Shown here: in pieces, positions 12,401 to 24,400 of the stretch
Numbering within the stretch: the first letter of the stretch is position 1
Layout: each line of letters starts with the position of its first letter
Origin: DASVFB01 sp045806505
GTDB taxonomy: Bacteria > Actinomycetota > Thermoleophilia > Gaiellales > Gaiellaceae
Assembly: GCA_045806505.1 (NCBI GenBank)
Contig: JBJMJE010000054.1
Location: 1-25,364 of the forward strand
Direction of reading: 5' to 3'
Length of the DNA: 25,364 nt
Position numbers and translations under genes: made by a program
The notes under the pieces: generated by a model
Seen by the model: only the letters and a program-made list of their open reading frames with translations
What the model was told of the DNA's origin: nothing
Databases searched by the model: none

Positions 12401-15400
12401 GCGTGCCGAGATCGACGCTCTCGTTCCCGGCGGTCGCCGCAAACGCGACGTCGACGAAGGTGCGGTTCGTCGCCGACGACAGGTTGTGCAGGTTCTGCGA
12501 GCTGCCGCCCTGCGTGCCGCTCGACGTCGTGCCGGTGTAGCCGAGGCCCTGCGTGTCGAGCACCGGCGAGAACGTGATGCTGCGCGCGGAGCCGACGGCG
12601 TCGATGAGGATCCCGAAGGTGTACTGGTTCGTCGTCCCGATCCGCGTCGGGAGGCGCGTCTCGTCGAGCGTGACGACCCAGCCGCCCTGGCTGTAGATCT
12701 GGATGCCGTCGCGGCTCGGGTTCCCGTCGAAGAAGATCGGGTCGCCGCCGAGCACCGTCACCGGGTCGAGCGTGAAGCCGGACGTGACGCCCGCGTCGCC
12801 CGTGCTCGGCAACGTCAGGGTCAGCGACGACGTGCCGGGCGTGACGAGCGTGAAGGTCTCGGTGCCGGGCTCCGGCGCCGTCGTCCACGTGACGTCCGCC
12901 GCAGCGGCGCTGCCGTCTTCGACCTGCCGCTGCCAGGTGCCGCTGACGAAGGAGTACTCGACGATGACCGAGGCGAGGCGCGGCGAGGCGTCGACGGCGA
13001 TGATGAGCTTGTAGCGGAAGACGTTCGTGTCGAGCTGCACGACGGGAGTGTTCGTGTCGATCGAGACCGTCCAGCCGGACGTGGCCGTCGCGAGGTTCGT
13101 CGCCGGGTCGAGCAGACGGAGCGTGATCTCTCCGTGGTTGACGCTCGAGGTGAGGATCGCGTAGCCGTCACCCGGATCGGGGAAGACGACGTCGAGGTAC
13201 TGCGGGCCGATCGTCGCCGCCGGCACCGTCGGCTGCGACGCGAGGTTGAACGACCAGCCGTTGGCGAGGTAGGTCAGCCTCACGTCGCCGGTCGTCGCGA
13301 AGCGGCCGGTCAGCCAGTAGCGGTACGTGAGCGTCGCGCCCGCCACGCCCGGATCACCCAGCACGAGGGACGGTGCGCGCGTCGCGTCGAGCGTGGTGGA
13401 GCCGACGCCGGCGCCGGTGAGCGTGAACTCCGGATCGAGGTCGGCGATGGAGCCCGCGTCGATCTTCAAGCCCGTCGGAGCGACGAACTCGACGTCGATC
13501 CAGTTGCGGTCGTTGAGGACGTTGACGTCGATCGAGCCGCCGGCGCCGGGGTCGACGAGGCGCGCGGTGCCGCCCTGGACGGTGAAGGTCAACGTGAACA
13601 AGGTGTTGGACGCGCCCGGCGTCGTCGTGCCGTCGGCGAGGGTCGTGTTTGCGTTCTTGAACGCATCGGGCGCGAAATCGACAGTCACGACGCCGAGCGC
13701 CCAGTCGACGCTGCCGAGGGCGTAGCGGAAGCGGTTCGTGCCCGTCTTCGCCGCGGCGACCGCCAGGAGCGCGTTCTCGGACACGGCTGTGCCGCTCGGA
13801 AGATCCGCCGCGGTGGCGACGGTCTCGCGCGCGAGCGCGGTCGTCTTGCGCTGCGCCGAGATGACGTGCGTCATCGGGTTCTCGACGTTGACGTTCTCGA
13901 CGCGGCAGCCGACGCGCACGGCGGCGATGCAGGCGGCGAGGGCGCTCTCCTCGCCGTAGACCTCGCGGCTCGGGCCCCAGCGCCAGACGGTGTTCGTCGC
14001 CGGGTCGAACGTCAGCGGGAGCACGGTGAGGCCGTCGTCGAGCGAGAGCGTCGCCATCGGCGTCGGCCTCGCAGTGACCGCCAACGGAGTGCTGAAGCCG
14101 GCGCCGCTCAGGGTGAAGTGTGTCGTCGTCGCGTTGAGGATCGACGAGTAGTCGAGCGACGCACCGCTCGGCGCCCGGTAGACGACGTCGAGGTAGTCCT
14201 GCGCGGCGCCGGCCGGATTGGTCGCGGTTCCCGTGACGACGTTGATGTCGACCGAGCCGCCTCCGGGCGCGGGGCTGACGAGCTGCGCCGTCGGCGTTGC
14301 AGTCCCGGCCGGCGCGGACGTCGGCGCGTCGACGACGTCGAACGCGACTTCCTCGCCGGACGCGTTCGTGAAGCCCATCTTCAGCTTCCCGTAGATCGTC
14401 AGCAGCCTGACCTGATCCGGGATGTCGGCGAGGAAGAGGACGGTTGCGTTACCCGAGCTGATCTTCGAGAGGTCGGCGTACAACCTGCCGCTGATGCTGA
14501 TCAGGTCGTGCGCGAAGTTCAGCGTGCCGATGATCAGGATCTTGCCGTCGGTCGAGATCTTCACCGTCACCTGGCCGTTGAAGATCTCCTGCGACGTGTA
14601 GATCGTGAAGATCTTCGCCGAGCCGGTGATCAGCATCGGCGAGGTGAAGGCGGCCGCGAACCCGCTCTGCCCGGGGTTGTCGTGCAGGGTCTTGGCCTGT
14701 CGCGCAACCTGCCCCTGCAGCGACGTCAGCCAGTCGGCGACGCTGATCTGCGTCGGCAGCTGGAAGTCGGGATTGCGGAGCGCGAACGGGTCGTCGATCG
14801 ACGGCAACGTCTTGAAGAACTCGACGCCGGCGACGAAGTCGTTCATCGACAGTCCGGTGATCGGCTCGAGCAGGAGGCCGCCGGGCACCTCGACGTTGAT
14901 CAGCACCTGGAGCGGCCCGAGCTCGCTGAGGCCGAGGCGGATGGTGAAGCCGGCCATGCCCGCCATCGAGAAGCCGCCTTCGATGCCGAGATAGAAGACG
15001 CGCTGCGCCACCGGCGTCGTGTTGTCGAACGTCCCGATGATGTTGTAGTTCTTGTCGAGCTTCAGGACCCCGCCGATCAGCTGCGCGTCGAGCTCGCCGC
15101 CGAACATGTCGCCCTTGACGGAGACGCCGAAGGCGTCGATCGAGATGATCGGGAACTTGCCGTCTGCGAGCAGCGAGGGCTGGATCTTCATCCCCTTGAT
15201 CGCGCCGGAGACGACGAGCCCCGGAATGACCTTGACCTCGGTCACGCTCGCGGACACCGTGAGGACGAAGTCCTCCGGGTGGTGCTCGATATCCACCCAC
15301 TGAACGCCGATCTCGTCGATGCGCACGCCGAGGATCGACGGGATTCCGAATGCCGAGCCGGTGGAGGAGCCGACGCTCAGGAACACGCCGAAGTCCTTCT

Positions 15401-18400
15401 TCGTCTTGAAGGTGCCGTCGCCGAGGAACGCGAAGTTCCGCGCCTCGCCGGTGACCTCGACCGGACCGATCTTGACCTTCGCGCCGACGGACACGAAGGA
15501 GACGAGCTCCTCGTTGGCCGCCGCGCCGGTGTTGAGGCTGAAGCCGGTCGCCTTCAGCGTGACGAACGTCGACAGCTTGACCTCGAGCGTGTCGACCTGG
15601 AACTGGAACGAGTCGACCTTGCCGTGCGAGAACGAGAGCTGGAGCCGGATCGCCTCGTCGTTGTCGCTGCCGTCCGCGTTGCGGTCGTCGGCCGTCTTGC
15701 GGTCGCTGATCGAGACGGAGAACGCGCCGCCCGGGAAGAGCTTCGCGCCGCCCGACGCGACGTAGATCGAGCCGTTGAAGTCGATCGCCGTGCCGAAGGT
15801 GACGGAGAAGTTCTGGACGCCGATCCGGATGTCGTCGAACTCGAGGACGCTGCCGAGCCGGATCTTTCCGTCGCCCGCGGTGGGGGTCGCCGCGGTGCCG
15901 TTGGGCGCCGGGACGCCGCCGATCCGGAGCTCCACGACGCCGAGCGAGAAGCCGTTGCCGCGAACGACGAGGCCGGGGATGATGCCTTGCGCGTTGCCCG
16001 GATCGGTCACGTTGCGGCCGGCGTTCGGGTCGAACGGCCGGATGATCCCGCGCACGTTGAACTTCGGGAAGACGATGGTCGCGCTGTTGACGCGGACGAG
16101 CTCCTGGCTCGCCGGTCCGGCGGGGTCGTACTGCACCTGGATGCCCTCTGCGTTGACCGTCACGACGTCCGGAACCTTCACCTCGAGCCCCGCGATGCGC
16201 AGGCTGAACTTGCCCGGGACGTTGACGCGGAAGTTGCCGCTCAGCAGGCCGAACACGTCGACGGCGACGTCGAAGGTGCCGAGGATCCCGGTCAGGTCGA
16301 CCGTGACGCCGCTCTGCTGCGCCTGCGCCGCGCTGCCCAAGGCGAGCGTCGCACGGTCGAGGCCGATCGCGACCGTGAGCACGACCATGCCGTCCTTGAA
16401 GCCGAAGTCCGCGAGCCCGACGGTCGGGCCCTGCAGGCGGAGCGGCCCGAGGTTGACGACGCCCGTCGCGGTCGCCGCGCCCGGAGCCGCCGCGCTGAGC
16501 GTGAAGGACTGGGTCATGCCGGCGCCGTTCGCATTCGCGGCGTCGCACGTCACGGCGCCGGGGTTCGCGCCGGTGCAGAACGAGGTGGTATCGAACGCGA
16601 TCGTGACCGCGCCCGGCTGGAAGAGGTCGATCGCGTTCTGCGCGTTCTTGTCCTTCAGGAAGTAGCGGTACGTCACCGAGGTCGCGGAGTTCGCCGTCCC
16701 TGCGACGAGGCTCGGCTCGCCGACGAGGATCGGGTGGTTTGTCGCATCGACCGCAAGATCGGCGACGCCTGCGCCCGTGATCGTGAACTCGCCGGCCGCG
16801 TCGATGATGCTCTGCTTGTTGATCGCCACGCCGTTCGTGCTCTGGTACGTGATGTCGATGTACCGCCGCGCGTTCAACGCCTGCGCGGTGAGGGACTCGC
16901 CGTTCGTCGGGCTCGCGAGGACTGCGACCGGCGGCGGCGGTGCCAGGGCGCCGCCCGGCAGCGTATTGACGAGGTAGAACTGCTCGGTCTCGCCGGCGTT
17001 CGGCGTGCCCGTCGTGTTGAAGTTGTCCGAGAACCGGTTCGCGATGAACCGCACGGTGACGATGCCGGTCGCGCCGGTCGGGAAGCTGCCGGTGAACCTG
17101 TACTGGAACGTGTTGCCCGAGACGCGCGTCGGCGCCAGGAACGTCACGCCCGGTACGACGCTGCCGTTCAGCAGCACCTCGAACTCGGCCTCGTTGTCGA
17201 TGATCGAGGCCTCCTTGATGCCGGTGCCGCTGCGATCGTTGAACTGGACGTCGATGTGGCCGAGTGTGTTGAGCTGTGACGCCGTCAGCGACTTGCCGTT
17301 GAACGGGTCGGCAAGGTCGGCGGTCGGCGGCTTCGCCGGTTGCTGGCCGTAGTTGCTCGGCGCGTCGGGACCCTCGCCGAAGATCTTGAAGCCGTCGACC
17401 TTGAACGTCGAGAGCCGGAAGCCGGTGAGCGGGCTGATCGAGAAGCTCGCGGAGCCCTGGAGGGACACGACCTCCTGGCCGCTGATCGTCACGGCGACCG
17501 AGGCGGCCGACATGTTGATGTCGAGCGTCCCGTTCGGCTGGCGCGCCACCGAGAGGTTGCCGCTGACGGTGAAGACGCCCGCAACGGAGAACACGATCTG
17601 CGTGCCCTCGAAGGCGAACGTGTTCGGGTTGATCTGATGGCCGTTCAGGGTCGACGGCTGCGACGTCGTGTTGATCTGGAACGTGATCGTTCCGCGAACC
17701 GTCAGCCCGTCGAGGCCGACGAGCGCCAACGTGCCGGTCGCGTACAGCGCGTAACCGCCGGTGAGGCTCTGGAAGTCGGGGGACGCGTTGGTTACGAGCA
17801 GGCCGATCGCATCCGGGTTCGGGTTGCCGTTGATCAGCGACGGGCCCTTGCCGAGGAAGATCTCGAGTCCTTGACCGCTGAAGCCGCCGCCGCTGTCGAG
17901 GCTGAAGTCGCCGCGCACCTCGAGCACGTCGCCGAAGTTGAAGTTCGCCTGCAGGAGCGCCTGGAACCGCTGGTGGCCCTTCGCCTGGATGTGCACGTCG
18001 ACGTCGTTCACCTTCACGGTCTCGTCGACGTCGACGCAACCCGGGTTCGGGCGCGTGGCAGTCGTGCAGGCCACGGGGTCGCTGAGCGTGTTGAAGCTGA
18101 ACCCGACTGACGCCGTCGATCCGAAGTGGCCCATCACGACGCCGGCCATCCCGGTGCCGCTGTTGTTCCAGTTCGGGAGGATCAGCAGGGCGCCGCTCGC
18201 ACCGGTGATCTGGCCGGCGATGTCGAGGTTCGCGACGCCGATCTTGGTGACCGTCGTGTTGTTCGCGCGCGTCGCGTTCTCGAAGAAGAAGTCCGCCGTG
18301 ACGGCGGTGCCCTCGATCGTGATCGTCAGGTGGTTCGCCGCGACGCGCACGTACGGGCCCGGATCGAGCACGAGCGCGAAGCCGCCAATCGACTCGTTGA

Positions 18401-21400
18401 CGGCGACCCTCGAGCGGTTGAACTGCACGTCGACGTTGCCCGTGATCGTGAAGCCGGGCAGCGTCACCGTCGGCGTGCCGGTCAGCTTGCCCGCGATCCC
18501 CTGCGGCGTGATCAGCAGCGCGCCGTTGATGTTCGTGAACTGCAGGTTGGCGTCGTCCGTGCCGATCCTGAGGTCGACGCCCGTGAGGCCGACGCGGACG
18601 ACCTTGGTGTTGGTGGCCGTCGTCGTCTGCTCGAACGTGAACTCGTCGACGTGCAGAGACTGGCCGACGACGGTGAGGTCCACGTTCTGGATGCGCACGC
18701 GCAGCGTGCGTCCGGGTACCATGGCCGCGAGCTGCGTCGTGCTCGTGGTGTTGATCTCGAACGTGATCGACCCGAGACCGAGGTCGATGTCGAAGTCCTC
18801 GGTGAGGCTCGGCGCCAGCGCAATCGTGGCCGTGATGCTCGCCGCGACGCCGTCGTTCAGAACCCTGATCTGCCCGGTGGTGATCGTCACCGTCACGAGC
18901 GTCTGGCTGCCGTTGCCGAGCGCGAGCGTGACGTTCTCGAGGTCGACCGAGATCAGGTTTCCGACCCTGGTGAACGTGAAGGTGCCGCTCAGCCGCTGGC
19001 CGAACGCCTCGAGGAAGACGTTCGACCCCTTGATCGCGATCGCGCCGGCGGCGAGCGTGACGCTGTTCGTCCCGTCCGGCAATGCGACGGCGTGCGAAAC
19101 GCCCGTCGTGTTCAGCCGCACCTCGAACGTGCCGCCGACGGAGACGCCCGGGATGCTCACGACGACCGTTGCCGAGATGCGGCCGTAAGCGCCCCTCTCC
19201 TGGGCGTTCGCGCTCTCGCTCACGATCTCGAGCACGCCCTGGCCGTTCGAGACCGTCACGAAGTCACGCTGGTCGTTGCCGATCTTGAGCCCGAGGTTCG
19301 CGATCGTGATCCGCAGGTGCGTCGCGTCGGCGTTGGCGCCAGAGCCGCCGAAGGCGTTGTCCGCGCCGAGCAGCGTGATTCGCTCGACGGTGAAGTCGCC
19401 GCGGACGGTGAAGCCGAAGATGTTGATCGCGAGTCCGGTGAGCGCGACGCGGATGTAGCGGCCCGCCTCGAGCGACAGCGTGTCCGTGACGCCGTTGACG
19501 GTGAACTGCTCGTTGACTGCGAGCGGCGCGTTGTTCCGCGCCATCGTGTTGATCGTCACGCGAATGTCGTCCACGTGCGCGCTGATCGACGACGTGAGGT
19601 TGAGCGTTGCCGTCGCGCTGATCTCGCCGGCGATGCCTTCGGGCGTGATGAGCAGCTTCGCGCTGCCGTGCTCGATGTGGATGCCGGCGTCCGCCGCGCC
19701 GAGCCGGAGCTCGATCTCGGATGCCGCGATCTTGAGGATCTTCGTGTCGTCGGACGTGTTGAGCCTGCCGTCGAGACCGGCGCCCTTGACCTGCTCGAAC
19801 GCAAAGGCGCCGCTGATGCTCTGGCCGAAGATGACGATCGGAGCCGCCGCGTCGACGACGACCTCGACGCGCAGGAACGGCCCGGCCGGGAGGTGCAGCG
19901 CCCCGTCGTCGACCGCGCGCGTCGTGTTGTTGATCTGCAGCGAGACGGTGAACTGCGGAATCGAGAGGACGCCGTCGAGCGCGCTCGGCAGGTGCGCCTC
20001 GAGATGAGCGGAGACCTCGCCGGCGATCCCCGCGTTCGTGACCAGGAAGTCGCCGTGGCCTTCCGTGATCTCGATGCCGGCGTCGGGCGCGCCGAGGAAG
20101 ATCCTGACGTTGTCCGCAGTGAGCCGGATGACGCGGCCCGTGCCGGCCCCGGTTTGCGAGAAGAAGAAGTTCCCGGAGAGCTGCTGGCCCGCGACGTTCA
20201 GCTTCAGGTTCGTCGCGCCGATCCGCAGGGTGTTCGGCGCGATGCCGTTGAGCGTCGCGGTCGGCGAGGTGTTGAGCTCGAGGCGCAGCGTTCCCTCGAA
20301 CGTGATGCCCGGGATGTTGAGCGTGACGGTGCCGCTCAACGTGCCGGCAATTCCACCCGAGACGAGGAAGTTCGCCGAGCCGTTCGTGATCGTGATCAGG
20401 TCGGTCGTGCCGGTGCCGATCCGCAGCGTGACGTTGCTCGCGACGATCCGCGTCGCGATCGCGCTCTGCTCGATCGAGAAGTCGCCGCTGAGGCTCTGGC
20501 CCATGACGACGAGCTGGACGCCGGTGCCGAAGATCCGGACGAACGGCCCGGCGGGCAGGTCGAGCGAGAGCGTGCGGGCGCCGACGGTGACGCTCTCCGT
20601 GACGCGCGCGTTCGTCCGGTTGATCGCGAGCCCGAAGGTGCCGAGCAGCGTGACGCCCGGGACGAGCGACGAGAAGTCGACGTGGCCGCTGACCTGGCCG
20701 GCGATGCCGGTCGGCAGGACGAGCAGCACGCCCTCGCCCTGGTCGAGCACGGTCGTGCTGCCGAACTTCACCGTCAGGTTCGCGACCGCGATCGTCAGCC
20801 GCTTCTGGCCCGCCGTGTTCGTCGTCTGCTGGACGACGACGTCTGCGCTGAAGCTCGCGGTGTCGAAGCTGAAGCTGACGCCGGTTCCCTCGATCCGCAG
20901 GAAGCTGCCGGCGGGAAGCCTCGTTGCGGCCATGGACCACGTGAGGTTGGATGCCGTCGCCGTCGCGTTCCGGTCGAGCGTGACCGCCGTCGGCGAGACG
21001 ACGGTGCGGATGACGTACTGCGCGCTGCCGATCGTGATCGTCCTGCCGAGGTCACTCGTGGTGAAGTTGCCGGACAGCGCGGTGAACGTCGCGGAATTGC
21101 TCGTCGTCGCGCCGTCCGACGCGCCCTTGCCGTCAGGGAGCACGACGGCGGTCGTGGACGTGTTCAGGAGCAGGTGGAACGTGCCGGTGAGCGATACGGG
21201 GCCGAGGACCAGCGGGTCGCCCTGCGGCACGCTCACGATCAGGCTCCCGGCGATGCCGGCCGGCGAGATCTGCAGCGAGCCGGCTACGTCGAGGTCGATC
21301 AGGCCGTCGGCGAGGCTGATGTGCGCTGACGGCACGTCGATCTGGACGATTCGCGTGCCGTTCGCGAGCGTGCGCTGCGTGAAGCGGAAGCTGCCCTCGA

Positions 21401-24400
21401 GCCGCTGGCCGGCGACGACGATGACGACGTCGTCGCCCTCGACGCGCAGGTACGGGCCGCCTTCGAGTTCGAGCTCGAACACGCCGAGGTCGGCGCCTGC
21501 GGCAAGTCCCGACGTGCCGTCGTAGATGCGGGTCGGCTCGTTGTTGTTGCCGGAGACGAGATCGGCCCGGCCGTCCGCGTTCAGGTCGCCGGTCGCCAGC
21601 GCCTTGGTGTGCGTGGTGTCGCCCGTGAACGCCGTCGTCGAGGCGGTGAAGCCGTTCCACGTGCGGAACGACCAGGCGAGGCCCGTGGCCTCTCCGCCGG
21701 TCGCGTTGCGGTCGAGTGTCAGCGTTGCGTCCGTCTGCACCGTCGGCGGTGCGGCCGGGACCTGATCCGTGAACGCGGTGACGACGTACCGCGTCCCGGC
21801 GATCGTCACGACCTGGCCGACGGGGCTCTCGGCGGAGCCGAAGTCCAGTGACGGCGAGCTGAACGCCGCCGAGCTCGCATGCGTCACGCCGTCGGTGCCG
21901 CTCTTCGCAACAGCCGTGCCGCCGTTGAGGAAGAGCATGTTCGCCGCGCCGTCGACTCCGACGACGAGATCGAGGTCGCCGTCCACGTCGACGTCGAGAA
22001 GCGCGAGCGACGTGGTCGCCAGCGCACCCGTGCCCGTGATGTCGAACCCGGTGAACGCGAGGTGCGACGGCGTCGACCCGTTGAGGTAGGCGCGGCTGAC
22101 CTGCTGGTCGTTGCCGACGACGATGTCGGCGAAGCCGTCGCCGTCGAGGTCACCGACCGCGAGCGCCGTGGTGTTGTCCGTATCGCTGCCGAGCTCCGTG
22201 GGAGTCGCTGCGAAGCCCTGCCAGACGTTCGACGCGACGCCGGCGTTCCGGAAGACCTTCGTCTTCGCGCCGTGGCTTCCGGCGACGAGGTCCAGCTTGC
22301 CGTCGCCGTCGAGGTCCGTCAGCACCAGCGCACGCGTGTCGGTCGTCGCGTTCTGGAACGTGCCGGTCGTGAACGCCGTGAAGCCGTTCCACGCCTGCGT
22401 CGTCGAATCGCGGCCGCCGTTCAGGTAGATCGCGTTCGCGCTGTCGCCGTTGCCGCCGAACACGACGTCCGCGAAGCCGTCGCCGTTCAGGTCGCCGACG
22501 GCGACTGCGTTGGCGCCGGTGCCGAGCGACGCCGTGGCGAGCGTGAAGACGCCGGCGCCGTCGTTCAGGTAGAGGCGGTTCGAGTCACTCCCGGCGTTGC
22601 CGACGATCAGGTCGCGATCGTTGTCGCCGTCGACGTCGACGAGCGCCAGCGACGTCGTGTCGTCGTCCTCGTTGCCGATCACGAGGCCCGGCAGGCTCGA
22701 GAACGGGTTCGCCGTGCCGTCGTTGATGTACAGCACGTTCTTGCCGCCGAACAGACCGACGATCATGTCGGGCTTGTTGTCGCCGTTCACGTCGCCGATG
22801 ACGACGGCGCGCGTCGCGCCGGGCGCCGGGCCGTAGGCGATCGTTTCGTGCACCGCCGCGCTCGTGTTGTTGATCGCGAGCGTGAAGTGACCCTGAACGC
22901 TCACGCCCGGGATCGCGATCGCGACGTTGCCGCTCACCTCGCCGGCGAGGCCGGCGGTCCGCAGCACGAGGAAGCCGCTGCCGCCGGAGAGCGTGACGAA
23001 GTTCGTCGTCCCGTCGCCGAAGGCTGCGCTCGCGTTCGTGATGAGCACCCGCACGACGCTCTCGACCCCGACGGTTGCCTTCTCGAGGACGACGTCGGCC
23101 GAGGCGCGCTGGCCCGCGATGTCGATACGGATGCCGGTGCCCTGCACGCGGAGGTACGGGCCGGCCGGGAGCGTGAGGGTCTCGGAGCCGAGCTGCTCGC
23201 TGATCGCGCGCATCGACGTGTTGATCGCGACGCCGAAGGTGCCCGTCAGGAACGGCGCCGTCACGGTCGCCTCGAGCTTTCCAGCGATCCCGGTGTCGGT
23301 GATGACGAAGATTCCGTGCCCGCCGGCGACCGTGACGACGCCGGCGAGGTCGAAGTGCACGTTGCTCGCCGCGATGCGAATCGTCTTCGGCGGGAGCGTG
23401 CCCGGCGGCGCCTGCGGGCTCAACGTGCCGGTGACCTGCTCGAACTCGAAGTCGCCGCCGAGCGTGATGCCGCCCACGGTGATCTCGAGCCCCTGGGCGC
23501 GGACGCGGATCGTGCGCGCGGGGATTGCGGGCGACGTGGATGCCACCTGCGTCGTGTTGATCAGAAGCGTGAACGTGCCGGGGTTGATCGAGACGCCCGG
23601 GAGCGTGAACGCGAGCGCCCACGCCAGGCCGCTCGCGGTCGCCGTCGCGTTGCGGTCGAGCGTCACCTCCGTCGCGCTCGTCACGGCCTGGATGACGTAC
23701 GTCGCGCTGCCGATCTTGATCGTCTTGCCGCGGTCGGCCGTCGCGAAGCTCCCGGAAGCCGCGGTGAACGTCGCGGAACCGGACGTCGTCGCGCCGTCCG
23801 TGCCGCTCGCCGAAAGAGTCACGGTCAGCGAAGCGACGAGACCGGCAGGAGAGACCTCGAACGACGCGCTCGGGATGTTGATCGAGATCGGGCCGAGCGT
23901 GAGGTGGACGGGACTTGCGCCGCCGAGCGTGACGACGAGGTTCCCGGCCTCGTTGCGCGTGAAGCCGATCGGCCCGGAGAGCTCCAGCCCGAACAGGTTG
24001 ATCGTGATGGTCCCCGAGAAGGACTGCGTCGGATTCGCGGCTGCCACTGCGAAGTCGCCGGCGCTGCCGAACTGCGCCGCGCCCGTCGTGTTGAACTTGA
24101 CGCGGACGGTGCCGGCAAGCGTGACGCCCGGGATGCCGACAATCTGGACGGTGCCGACAGCGCTGAACGCGCGCCCGCCGTTCGCTTCGATCGCGTAGAA
24201 CTCGGCGCCCGTGATGTAGACGCCGCGCGCGTCGGGGTTGATCGAGCCGTCGTCGAGGAACGCCGGCCCCTGTCCGAGGAACACCGTGACACCCGTCGCG
24301 TGCACCTCGCTCGCGCCGAACGTGATCGTGCCGCGGATCTCGACGAAGTTGCCGAGCTTGATCGTCCCGGAGCCGGAGAACTGGAAGAACGGCCCTGCCC

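Noticed and set aside
12336..17279. Plus-strand open frame of 1,647 codons
   Set aside because: Same in-register mirror effect; the composition is the same Arg/Asp/Glu/Val mix, and the sense strand here encodes Ig-like modules and beta repeats.
14449..18039. Minus-strand open frame of 1,196 codons in another phase (also 109-3918, 10591-12888, 19264-20940 and 22585-24981)
   Set aside because: These are +1/+2 shifted readings of the same gene, dominated by Arg/Gly/His/Pro with no domains, as expected for off-frame reading of GC-rich DNA.
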